A DNA stretch of 64,000 nt from Macquaria australasica (Eukaryota > Chordata > Actinopteri > Centrarchiformes > Percichthyidae): positions 682,001 through 746,000 of the forward strand of contig SEMN01000001.1 of assembly GCA_005408345.1 (NCBI GenBank). The letters are read 5' to 3'. Made by a program: the position numbers and the translations under genes. The stretch's first letter is position 1, and every line of letters begins with the position of its first letter. Of the stretch, positions 1 through 13,200 are shown one piece after another. Below the pieces are notes generated by a model. That model had not been told where the DNA came from. It saw nothing but the letters and a program-made list of their open reading frames with translations, and did no database searches.

Positions 1-76
1 CGAGACAACGATGTATCTTTATGACTACCTGCTATGTTTTTTAGTTGTATGTGTGCTCGTACACTTGTGTGTGTTT

Positions 77-913
77 TATGAAGGTCTATTTGGTGCAAAA
101 CACCTGAGCACCTGTGACAGTGGAATTTGTAGTGGTAGAAAATAGTCACACGTGTAACAGTACATTTGAAGTCACAGAGAAAAATGCTTTACAAAGTAGC
201 AAACCTGTAGAATTTTTTTTTCTCTCCCACAAACACAACACAGCAGTTATACCATCTCAAATTCTTCATTGCAGGTGCACAAATCCTATGCTATGAATCA
301 CAAATTAAGAAAATCATACGCTCACATTTTTGCTGAAGTTTCTGCAGTGAATATGGTGCAAAACACATTCACACACCCCTATAAATAATGTGAAGTCATG
401 AACAAAATTTGCACATCCATGCAATGAGAGTTGCGCACCTGTAGAATATTTTCTCACAAATATATATATTTTTTCTTGGATATATTTCTATCACAAACAC
501 AAGTAAATAGCTACAACTGCTTGAATCTGCCCCTACGAGCCTCAAATGCTGTTTTTTCGCTCACAAATGACAAGTTCTGCTAACTCTTACTTTTGCACCA
601 TATATGTCAGTAAATGTGGAGCAAAAGTCATTTGTGTACTTGTAGCGTAACACATTGTAAAGCCAGGGGTCACCATGCTAACACGTTAGCTTGCTATCCA
701 GTCGTCTCTCGCTAGTTGCTAAAGATAACCCCTAAGATATAAACAAAAGTATAATGGTGGGTGATATCAGAAAACATACCATAAACATCAGGTGCCAGCT
801 CCATTTTTCTCTGTGACTTCAAGTTTACTGTTACACATGTGTGACTGTTTTCTACCAATACAAATTCCACTGTCACAGGTGCTCAGGTGTTTTGCACCAA
901 ATATACCTTCATA
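77..913. mobile_element. Non-autonomous DNA element with 110-bp terminal inverted repeats
   Basis: The arm 77-186 and the reverse complement of 803-913 agree at about 94 percent. Both outer ends read TATGAAGGT in the inward direction. Direct 6-bp copies GTGTTT (71-76 and 914-919) flank the arms as a target duplication. The 616-bp core has no open reading frame of note, so this is a MITE or foldback type. It sits in the fat3 intron and its right end is 12 bp from an exon. Positions 1-70 are intron with nothing recognisable. Confidence 0.75.
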
Positions 914-925
914 GTGTTTCCTCAG

Positions 926-1240
926 GTAACAGTTATAGATGGCCCAGTGACCACCCGCCAGTCTACTGTGTGGGTCATAGTTCACATCGAGGATGAGAAC
1001 GACAACCCGCCCACCTTCCCGGAGGTCACCTACCGCATCAGCTTGACTGAACGAGATCGCAACAAACGTGGTGAACCGGTCTACCGTGTCTTTGCCTATG
1101 ACCGGGACCTCGGAGCCAACGGCAACATCACCTACAGCATTGTTGATGGTAATGAGGATGAAAAGTTCAGCATTGACCCCAGGACTGCTATGGTGTCATC
1201 AAAGAAGATGGTGACAGCGGGAAGCTATGATGTCCTAACC
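926..1240 (+). CDS. fat3: fat3 exon 1 of window: end of repeat R0, start of R1
   Basis: Acceptor CTCAG at 921-925 and donor gtgagt at 1241; phase 0 at both ends, 105 residues. It contains the calcium-binding linker DENDNPPTF closing one cadherin repeat. The next repeat follows with DRDLGANGNITYS and FSIDPRTAMV. An inverted-repeat element ends at 913, only 12 bp before this exon. The previous fat3 exon is upstream of the window. Confidence 0.88.
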
Positions 1241-4200
1241 GTGAGTTTCATATGCCAGATTTAAAATGTGATCTTTGTTTTTAACTGCTGTTTGGTCTAA
1301 ACCTGGCAAGTAGGAAACTTTTGCTAAAATACAGCACTCATTAGCAAAATGGCAATAAATATCCATTCCATCCATCCATTTTCTTCCGCTTATCCGGGGC
1401 CGGGTCGCGGTGGCAGCAGGTTAAGCAGGGTTGTCCAGACGTCCCTCTCCCCGGCAACGCTTTCCAGCTCCTCCTGGGGGACCCCAAGGCGTTCTCAGGC
1501 CAGATGAGATATATAATCCCTCCAGCGTGTTCTGGGTCTGCCCCGAGGCCTCCTACCAGTTGGACGTGCCCGGAAAACCTCTAAAGGGAGGCGTCCAGGA
1601 GGCATCCTAATCAGATGCCCGAACCACCTGAACTGGCTCCTTTCGATGCAAAGGAGCAGCGGCTCTACTCCGAGCTCCCTCGGGATGTCCGAGCTCCTTT
1701 CCCTATCTCTAAGGGTGAGCCCAGCCACCTTGCGGAGGAAACTCATTTCGGCTGCTTGTATCTGCGATCTCATTCTTTTGGTCTCTACCCAAAGCTCATG
1801 ACCATAGGTGACGGTTGGAACGTAGATCGACTGGTAAATTGAAAGCTTTGCCTTCCGGCTCAGCTCCCTCTTCACCACCACAGTCCGGTACAACGCCCGC
1901 ATTACTGCTAATGCTGCACCAATCCGCCTGTCCATCTCACGCTCCATCTTACCATCACTCGTGAACAAGACCCCGAGATACTTGAACTCCCCCGTCTGGG
2001 GCAGTAACTCACCTCCAACCCAAAGGGGGCAGCCCACCGTTTTCTGGCTGAGAATCATGGCCTCGGACTTGGAGGTGCTGACTCTCATCCCAGCTGCTTC
2101 ACACTCTGCAAACCTCCCCAGTTCATGCTGAAGGTCACAGCCCGATGAAGCCAACAGAACCACATCATCCGCAAAGAGCAGAGATGCTATTCTGAGGCCA
2201 CCAAACCGGACATTCTCCTCCCCCCGGCTGCATCTTGAAATCCTGTCCATGAATGTCACAAACAGAATTGGTGACAAGGGGCAGCCCTGGCAGAGTCCAA
2301 CACCCACTTGGACCGTGTTTGACTTTGTGCCGAGAATGCGGACACAGCACTCACTTCGGTTATATAGAGACCAGATGGCTTGTAGCAGTAACCCCGGTAC
2401 CCCATACTCCCGCAGTACCCCCAACAGGACCCCCCGGGGGACACAGTCGAAAGCTTTCTCCCTGGGTCACAGGAGCACACAAACCCACGTTAAGGTGGCG
2501 ATTCATGGATGGGGGCAATAAATAGGCGTGGTGGCCAAGTGGTAAGGCGTTGGTTTCGTAAACCAAAGATCATGGGTTCGACCCCCATCCACGCCTTGGA
2601 TTGTGATCTACTTATGTGTGGTTTCCTGTGTTTATGGGAGCAGCCACTAATCACAGTGTTGAAATTAATTGGCTGATGGTTGGCCATCTACCCTGTGTGG
2701 TAGCTCACTGACAACTGTGAGTGGATGTAAAGAAAGCAATAAGTATATAGTCTGAGTTACAGACTACAGATGGTCTCTTTCCACTTCCCGATTGCTGCTT
2801 TTCCTAAATTCGTAGCCAGTTGGGATTCCATTAGTTTTATAGGGCTCTGCTTTCATGCAGGTGCAAAGTTGACAGGAGCAAACGCAGTCACATTGTTCAT
2901 TTTTCAGCCCAGGAATTTGAGCACCTGCCAAGGTGGGCGGAGTGGCACAGCTGAAGTTGTGTTTATGCACATCAGCTGGCACAGTGCATTGGAATGGCAC
3001 TTAAGTTTTCCCCGCTCAGACTTTGCCTTATCCCAAAAACAAGCACAAATTGCAATCTTTGTGGCTTTGTTTGTGAACCATACTTACAATGTATTCATCC
3101 TGCTCCAGCCCCTTTTACATATGCGCTGCAGACACCTGATTTTTCTTATGTGTCTGATTCACTGATTAGTTGGTAACGCCCATGTGCCCTTGGAGTTTGT
3201 TTCAAGGCAGTCTTCTACAGTTACATGGACAACAAGCACACCAGTCTTCTCCCCTGCAACTGTGTTTCCTTATTTTCAGGGTAACACTGTTTTCTCTGTT
3301 GGCTCTGGTCTTCACTGAGCACCACTTATAACAGCATATTTTACAATTACCTCTCATTTTGTCAAAATCACCTCCTAATATTTAGGTGATTTATTTTGGT
3401 TAATGCTTTTCCTACTTGATGTGTGAAAAGCAGAGCAAGTTATTTGAAGTCAGGCAGGGACAGCCATCCCATTACACTGTAATTGCTGGGATCAATTTTG
3501 AGGTTAACAAAAATATTATTTATGGAAGGGATGTTGTCTCTGAGGTGAAGGTGTAAGTAAATGTAGGTGTAGAGAAGATGTGTGTAGAGAAGATGAATAT
3601 AGATCTCATCTGTGTAGTTTTGACAATGTGTGAAGCGTAGAGGCCAGAATTCTAATACTTTCTTGATGTCTGCTCACCCTACATACATACTAACACCAGG
3701 TCCATGGTTTATCATTTTTTCAGAATTTTGTCTAAATTCCCAGATGTTTGATTCATTGGCTCCTGGACGTGTCAGCTGAATGTCTGGTTTCTCAGTATTG
3801 TTCCTTCTCTTAGATAAAAGCGGAGGACAGCGGTGATCCCCCATTATGGTCTACAGTCAAACTCCACGTAGAGTGGATTCGCAAACCTGTTCCATCGCCT
3901 CTGCCCCTGCTATTCACCCAGAGGATCTACAATTTCTCTATTTCGGAGACAGCTGCTGTAGCTCAGCCGGTGGGAGTAGTCGCTGTCAGCCAGTCGAGCA
4001 CACCTGTCTGGTTCAATATCATCGGTAAGCAAATTAACACACTAAACTAACAGGCCAGAGAACAATCCATATTCAGAATTTTCTTGTGCTGTCAAATAAA
4101 TCCAAATGCATTTATTTAGAGTTTTTAACAAGTATATAAAAAATAGCAATGCCACTCTGGCAGAACTTAACTAAATGATTCTTGTCATTTCTCACATTCA

Positions 4201-7200
4201 AATTGCTGGTAGCTGGTATCCAAATGTTTTAATTTATATATTAAAACAAGAAATTTGGTTTAATTTCAGAAGAGATTGAATTGCCCCTTGAGGTATGAAT
4301 AAAATATTTTGAATTTAATTGAACTGATATATCCAACTGCATGGTGGAGTATCTTGATAATGCTGTTGAGAAATGTTATTTGGCTTTTTTTGGGTCGGAT
4401 CTATGAGCTGGAACCAACACACTGGAAGCGATGCATTTCACACCATGCAATGTAAAAGGTTGTAAATGTTACATTTCTACATTTCTTCCAACTGCAGGCT
4501 TCCTCACGGACCTCCACAACCACTTTTCTGTAACTTGGATACAGTTCAGTTGATTTCTATTACCTCTCACTGCTGGAGACGTACTGCCGAACTTGAAAGT
4601 GGATATTTCTCATAATCAAAATTAACTTAAGGCTACTGACACATTCTGTAGTTGAGATTAGTTGTACACAGGCAAAACGGCATTGTCTATATAAAACATG
4701 TCACTTTTGTATGGTTTATTTTACCAAAAGCAACAAGCTGACAAACAAAGGACAATAAACTAATGGCTTCTGCTGCTGTTCTGGCTCTGGTGGAAACGAT
4801 AAATGTTCTCAGGAGTTTCTCTACCTGTCTGCCTGTTTAAAATTGGGGAGCTCTATGTTGCCCCTTGATTCAAGTCTTTGAAAGGATAATCAGTGAATAG
4901 GTCATCATTGATTGCTACTCAACAGTTCTGATTAAACAAATCATCGTAGAGACCCAGCTCCCTTACTTGGGTGTTAATATGAAAAGGAGTTGATTATTAC
5001 TTGATTACTTGATTGTTCTTCTTCAGTCACACACATCAAAGATACAGACAATGCAAATGTGATGTGTTTTTCCTGTTCCACTCTTACTGTTGATATCAGT
5101 GGAGTAATTGCGCAGGAGAAGCTCATTAATATTTCACCTTTTTTTTTTTCACAAAAAGTGAAAGCATGGTGATTATCTTCTCTCTCAAACCTCAAGAACT
5201 GGACTCGAATATCACCCATGAATGAATCACAATTAACGTACTGTGCTGAGGTTTTCTGGAAAAAAGTCCACTTACGTCACTTAATAATACACATAAATGT
5301 GAGAAAACGTCAAGAGGTCGACTTTGCAGAGTGCTGTACATACTGTATGCAGACCTTTGATCAGAAGAATATCCTTGACTCCTTAAATATTAATAATTTC
5401 TTTCTCTTTCTTTCTCTCTCTGACCGTTAAGGCGGACGGCTCGCCAGAGAAATGTTCTACATTCCACAGAATGCATGTGGAAGAAACTGCTCACTTGACA
5501 CAGGTCTGGTCAAAGCTAATCTTGCCACACCTCTTCCTCAAATGCCCCAGGCCGGGAGAAATTCATAAAATGCAGCATACAGTGCTAGGACCTTGTTTGG
5601 CCAAAGGCAGTATTGATTGATCTGAGCTTGAAAAATGATTCTCACACAAACAGCACTAGTTTGTTATCGCCGCCCAGGCAGGACAAGTTCATATCATAAG
5701 TTCAGCCACTGTGCAGCTACTTGAAAGTGAACGAGGAGGTGGTGTGACACAGTTGGCCTCTAATTGTAGTGTTCCTACCTCAGAGAGACTCCTCCAAATC
5801 TCCTCACTATGTTGTGATGTTAAGGCAGTGATGCCACTTGAGTTTTAATATGAGTCTGCCTGATGATCTTTCTGCAGTTCCAGACAAATCCAACACATTT
5901 TTTGTTACAATTAGGGTAAAAATAAACAAAAAAAAAACTATGTTACTCTGTGTGATGTTGTTGCAACAGTTCTTTCACTTCTTCCAGAGATCAATTTCAG
6001 TATGTCTGTATTTTTGGGGGTTGACGTTGCTGTAGTAAGCTCTTGTGCAGGTAGAATATGTGATACAAACAATACAATACCCTCAAAAAAAAAAAAAAAA
6101 CACGATTGATCAAAAATTCCACAGGGCACCTTTGAGTTATTAGTCATGACTGTCGCTTATCAGCTGACAGCAATTAAGTCTGTTATCTTAAAATAAGACA
6201 GAAACTATGTGAGTAATTAAAAGATGTGTCAAATGGAACATAAATTATTGGTTATTTAACAGAACACTAATTAAAACATTTATGTCAATGCATTTTTCAA
6301 AATAAAGTCATAGTTTATTGACTACTACTACTACACAATTTGTAGACATAAACTGAACATATATCTACCTGTTCAGATTTTGTATCACTGTATGTTTGTA
6401 AAATACAGATGCTATCAAATATACTAAAACTAAATCTAAGGTGTTATCAGAGCCCCTAGAGGCACCTCTAACAGACAGGAAAGAAATTGTACTTATTTTT
6501 ATTTAGAGGCTACAGGCTGTGATTTCTCTTTTTTCTTGATGCCGTGAGATTGTAGTGTAATATTGACCAACCTCTCCTCCAGAAAAAAGAAGGGGAAAAA
6601 AAAGCGAATCCCCGTGGTTCGCTCCAACTCAACACGCATCAGTGGTTCTGTGAAAAATGCCCAATCAGTATTCATATGCTGAGGAGAGCTCAAGCTCCCA
6701 GATATCTCGAGAGAGAAGCTGGAATAAGACGAAGGATGGTACTGAATACCTAACACACATCAATCCTCTCCCTCACTCTAATCAAACATTAAGCCTCTAA
6801 ACTGTACACTCACCGCCTGTGGAAAAGACCCGGCTGCAGGTTTTTTGATCTGTGAGATGGGTTGTGTTTTGGAGTGATAAGACAGATGTTTGTGTGGCTG
6901 TTAACAGCTCTCAGGCTGCCAAGTGGGTTCGGTGCTACATTGCATTGCATTTCAGTTCAGTTTATTTCACAGACCCTCCAGCTTCAGACGCAGGCACCTG
7001 GCCAAAACAATTACACAGTAATAACTTAGAGCACCTGACTTTAGCACGCAAAGTGAATACTAAATGACTGAAACTCTGTGTGAATGTGTGCGTGTGATTC
7101 CAGGGAGCTTTGACATGCAGTTTGACCTTCAAGTTGGGGTGGGGACTCTAGTTGTGGCCAAACCCCTGGATGCAGAGGTGCAGTCTGTGTACAACATGAC

Positions 7201-10200
7201 TATACAGGTGACAGATGGGACCAACTTTGCCACATCACAGGTACACACACTTTTGATTTGTTATGCTCTGGCACTTATACACTCCAGAACCACATCAAAT
7301 TAAATTATTGTTACCTCTTCCAAGGGGAGCTGTTTACTCCCAGCTTTCCTCCTCCCTACACTTGCACTCCCTTTTTCTGAAATTATCTCTCGCTGACTAT
7401 GAAATGTGCTTTTTGTTGTTCTGTCTTTGGCATTTCCTGTGCTCCCGCTGTCTTGGCTGTCCTACAAGGTCTGCCTTGTAAGGGAAATCCTTGATATCAC
7501 TGGATTAATGGGATTAGCTTGGGCAAATAAAGGTCAAGTGTTTGTAAAAATACAAAAATTGCCCACAACCCTCTTGGAAAACACGCTGTCTGGCTTGAGA
7601 AAATACCATAACTACTGTTTTGATTATAGAGATTTAGTGTAAATACTGTTGGTATCTCCACCTTGAAAATGAAACATTCAAAGGTTAACACTACAACCAC
7701 ATCAAATATTATCAGTCACCAAAGCAAACTCTACACCAGGGCTCTTATCTTTAAGAACAATATACTGAGCACAATTCTACTCCCTACCTTTGACTTTTTA
7801 AACTCCCCTTCTGTCTCTTTGTCACTCAGGTGTTCATCCGAATACTAGATAGCAACGACAACCCTCCAGTCTTCTCACAGCCTGCCTATGATGTCAGTGT
7901 CTCAGAGGACGTACCAGTTGACATGGAGCTACTGCGGGTTAGAGCGTCAGACATGGACGAGCGTGCCCGTTTGAGCTTCTCCATCTATGGCAGTGTAGAC
8001 CCCGCCAGTATGAGACTGTTCAGGGTCAATCCTGGTACCGGAGTGGTCTACACTACAGACAGGTTGGACTACGAGGCCAGGACACAGCACATCCTCACTA
8101 TTATGGTGAGTATATATAAATAAGTGTTTCTGTGTGTGCTTGGTTGGCTGTTACCATGAGTCTGTATGTGTGTACTTGTGCTCTCTTACAAATGATGCTC
8201 CTCTTGGCAGCTGTGTCCGCCTTACTTAATTTTAGCTGATTTCTTTAATTTATCACCTCCTACAAGGCTATCTATATTCATCTCTCGTTTCGCTCCAGGT
8301 CAAGGATCAGGAGTTTCCATTTAATCGTGACCTGGCTCGTATCCTGGTGGCAGTTGAGGACTCCAATGATAACATCCCCTACTTCACCAGCACCGTATAT
8401 GATGCTGTGGCCTATGAGTCTTCTCCTATAGGCACTTCAGTACTACAAGTGACAGCCTTAGACAAAGACAATGGGATTAACGGGCAACTCACCTATACTA
8501 TGGAAGCAGGTATGTCTCTCTTTTCTTCTGTCTTTTTAACAGTGGTTTGAACTGTGACTTGTTTTTTTATGCTTTGTCAGAGGAGAACAAATTGGGATTA
8601 AAAGTCTGTTTTTCGTATTTACCAGTATTGATGTATGTAACCTTTCTGCTACTTTCAGGCAACACAGGTGGTGTGTTTGGCATCGACAATGCCACAGGCC
8701 TTATCTTCATTGCCAGGGACCTGGACCTCACCTCGGTGGGCTTTTACACACTCACTGTGCGTGTCACAGACAGTGGATTTCCTCCATTAATGGCCACAGC
8801 TTCAGCTCGCATCTCCTTGATACTCTCTGACTTCTCCAACCCCAAATTCTCTCAGAAGGAGTATCAGGCTGAGGTAAAGAGAGAGACGGCTGGCTGAAAG
8901 GATGGGTGCATTGAGTAGAGGTTGTGGGAAGGGAGAAATAGATCTAATAAAGAAGGGCTGGAAGATGGTAGGGAGGAATGGATGGTAAATCTCTAGACAT
9001 ACAGTAGGTAAATATCATCCATGAAATTAAGCACATAACTCACCAACGTGCCAAAATTATTTATCACTGATGTCTTTGTATTTACAGATAATGGAGAACA
9101 GCACTATTGGAACACACGTGACCACCGTTAGTGCCCTCAGCCGCTCAGCACTCATTTATGATATCAGCAGGGGCAATGAGGAGCACTGCTTCTTCATCAA
9201 CCATCATACTGGTGTAATCAGCACACGCAAACTACTTGACTTTGAGGTTCGTTAGTGTTTCAACGTAGTAGGTGTGTTAATTTATACCTATGCCAAAGCT
9301 CACTGTTGACATGATTGTTTTCACTCATGGAATTAAAAAAATAGCACGTTTACTCATTGCATTTCTTTGTTTTGGCAGCAAACAACATCCTACTTTCTGG
9401 TGGTGCATGCCCTGAGCATGGCTGGAGTGGAGGGCAGCACCACTGTCATTGTCCAGGTGGGGGATGTCAATGATAGCCCACCTGTCTTCCAACAACTCAG
9501 GTATCAGTGGTGGTCAAAAGAAAAGTGCTTTGGCATTGAAATGCTCCTGTGTTGTTTGCCGAGCGCTGTTGAGTCCTGACAACATGTAATTTTGTGGAGT
9601 GATTACAGTATAGCTTTCCTCTTTTACAGCAGTGTGCTCTTTTTACCTTAACAGGTACGTGGGTGCAATCAGCGAGGCTGCTCCAGTCAACAGTGTGGTC
9701 CTGGGAGAGGATGGCAACCCTTTAGTCATCCAGGCAACTGATAGGGACCGCAATCACAACGCCCTGTTAGTGTTCCAGATCGTAGACGAGACCGCTCGTA
9801 TGTTTTTCAGCGTGGACTCTGGGACTGGATCGATTCGGTAGGTGACATGTAGAAACCAGACCAACTGCATCACCATTGAGGATGTCTGATTCACCTGTTT
9901 ATAAACTGACATATCTCATAGTTTCTGGAGCAAATAATCTTTTTTTTTTCTTATTTGAATGGTTCTTAAATGTTTTTAGAACGATTGCCAGTCTGGACTA
10001 TGAGACCTTCTCTGAGTTCGTCTTCCGGGTTCATGTTAGAGACAGTGGTCAGCCTCCTAGGAGTGCTGACAGCCCAGCAGAGGTGGTTATAAAGGTATGT
10101 AAATGACATATGAATCAGCTTCCACCACCTCATAACCCATTCTTGACTCACCTTGATTCGTACGTTATTTGCAGACATTATTTTCACGCCGTGTATACCC

Positions 10201-13200
10201 TTTCTTAGGTGATCAACATCAATGACTCACCTCCAAAGTTATCACAGGACACTTACGAGGCAGTACTCCTCCTGCCAACCTACGTGGGTGTCGAAGTCCT
10301 TAGGGTTGAGGCTTTTGACCCCGATATGACCTCTGACCTCACCCTGAACCCCGACAAGTCCATCAACCCCCAGCTAGTTTTCTCTTTGGTGGACAGCAAT
10401 GCGGAGTACTTCTCTGTGGAGCGCTACACTGGAGTTGTGACTGTCATCAATCAGAACCTCAATAAGGACCGTTACCGCTTTAATGTGAAGGTAAGTGATT
10501 GGACACAAAGAATTTCTATGTTTCCTGTCACTAGCTTAGATAAACAGCATGCAATTGGTTTTGACTGGCTTTCAAAATAATGATTTCCACAGGGAGGTCA
10601 GAGCACAGGGTCAGCTGCAGAAGTGTGCGCACAGAGCCCATATTCATTCAGTGTCTTGATGTAGAATACTTCAGCTAGATGACGCAGGGTTTTTTGCCCA
10701 GTTAGATGGGTGGTCTCCATGCCCAACGGCTGTTTTGTTGTTTTTGTTAAGAGAGAAAAGGGCAGTGCATGCAAAGTCTTATTGAATACACAATAAACCC
10801 GAGAATTACATTTTCTGCATAGGCTATTGTGTGTCAGCTGTCAAATAAATGCAAAGAATGGCCTCCCACTCTACGCTGAGTGCCAAACAAGGCACTCTTA
10901 CCCTTCTATTTTTGTTTGTTTTAAGGTATGGGATGGACGTTTCTCCAGCATGGCGTCGGTCACAGTGCTTGTCCGAGAAGCTATAGACAGTGGCCTTCTC
11001 TTCACTTTCCCGGTCTACTCCGCCTCCATCCCAGAGAACATACCCAATGTCACTTTAGTGGCTGTTGTCAACACGGTGGGCCACCGCCTCAATGAGCCGC
11101 TGAAGTACACTCTACTGAACCCCGGTGGGCGCTTCACGATCCGGCCGACCTGTGGAGTGGTGCTCACCACTGGTGTGCCTTTTGACCGAGAGGAGAGGAA
11201 GAGTTACGAGCTGGTGGTGGAGGTCAGCAGAGAAGATGAGATACTGAGGGTGTCCAGGGTGACTGTACAAGTTCAGGTGGGTGTGGAAATATGTGTAGTA
11301 AAGTGTGTGTGCATGAATTTCTTTTTATTTTTTTAACTTTGTCTCTCCTATGTCTTGTTTCCCACATGCACTGACACTGTAGACTCGTGTTTTCTTGTTA
11401 CTTACTGTATGTATCTTTCTGTTTAGTTTGTCAAGTTAGTTTTAAATCACACACTGTTTGTTTATGTGAAACAACTTATTCACTCATTCATACCTTTTTA
11501 CATTTGTGTATATCTGGTGACTCCCTTTTGCAAGTTTAAGTCTTGTCAAGAAGTTCTCCAGAACCCATGCAGACGTTTTTGTTTGATGCTTTGTTGTTAA
11601 TTTTAATTTTAGATTTTTTTGTAAGGGTGCAGCTCTAATAAACATGGTGTTTTGATTTCAGTATGTATGATGCACAATGGCTTTAATAAAATGTTGGAAC
11701 AAGCAGATAGAGAATATATTCTATAAGCTACACAAAGAGAAATACAAGTAATGTTAGGATCTGTACTTTACTATGATGTGTGGAACAGTTATTTTATTTG
11801 TTGTCTACCATGATTGTGTAGTATGACATTGATCGTCATCAACACCAGCAGTGTTTACTGGTCCTGTTACCAAATGTTAGGGACTTATTCTTTAAGGCCT
11901 CAGTTCCCACCAAAGTCTCTTTTTTTAACTTTCTTTACAATAGCCCCATTGGATTTTCTTACGACAACCGTTCTCTCTCTAGGTGGAAGATGTGAACGAC
12001 AATGCTCCAGAGTTTGTGAACCTCCCCTACTATGCTGCAGTGCAAGTGGAAGCAGAGCCAGGATCAGCTATTTTCAGGGTCTCAGCCATTGACAGAGACT
12101 ATGGTCTGAATGGAGAAGTGACTTACAGCCTTAAGGAACAGCACAGGAACTTTCAGGTGAGAGCTTCAATTTCCTGCTCTTACATGTTTTCTTAATTTCA
12201 TGTATAGGGCGATACATTTGAAAATTCATGGGTTTGGTTATTCTTATAATCCTTATGTTACTAACAAGCATCTATATGTCCCATGCAGGTGAACCCTGTG
12301 ACGGGAGAGCTGACCTTAAAGAGGGCCTTTGAGGCAGACTTATCTAACGCAGAGTACAAGATGGTCCTTGTGGCCACCGACAGTGGCTTCCCCCCTCTGT
12401 CCAGAGAAGTGGAGCTGCCTGTTACTGTAGTAAATAAAGCCATGCCAGTGTTTGACAAGCCCTTCTATGGTGTTACTGTCAGAGAGGATGTGGCCGTCTC
12501 CACCTCTGTGTTGTGTATCAATGCCACCAGTCCCGAAGGCCAGAGCATCATCTTCACCATCACGGATGGAGACCCTTCTTTCCAGTTTGATATTGGCTTT
12601 GACACAGGAATCATCAGTGTGATTTACCCGTTAGACTATGAAACTATGCAGTACTACCGGTTAACGGTGAAGGCTACAGATACACTGACTGGGGCAAAAT
12701 CTGAGGTCGATGTAGACATCGTCGTGCTGGATGTGAATGATAACCCGCCACTGTTTCAGAACACCTCATACTCTTCTGTGCTTGCCGAGAACTCCATGAT
12801 TGGAACAACCGTATTACAGGTGTGTGTGTCTCTATTTATTGAGTCAGTCCAGTGTGTGCGCTTACTGAATGATTGTTTACACTTAAGACTCACTTCAGCA
12901 GTATTGGGGATGAATATTAGATGCGAAATGTTTTATTTATGAGAAGATAGCGTGATATTTCCCTAGAAATTTCCCAGTGGAAGCTCTTGACCTTTAGCGA
13001 ATAATAGACCAGTGCTGTCGTTGCACTGAGGAACATGTTTGCGCAAGACAATTCTAAGACACCAAATGAATGAATTCATTGATTTCTGTAACAATTCCTT
13101 CGAGGTGTAGCCAGTCATCAAAATATGTAACTGGCCTTACTTGACTATATTATTGAATTTGACAAGAATTAGGAGGACAGTCTAAAAACATTGGATCACA

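Noticed and set aside
1615..1842. Plus-strand open frames within 1615-2525
   Set aside because: They lie antisense to the LINE reverse transcriptase, which explains the open stretch.
3846..4028. Plus-strand frame over fat3 exon 2 starting at 3846
   Set aside because: It is out of frame with the cadherin reading, which joins exon 1 and exon 3 without break.
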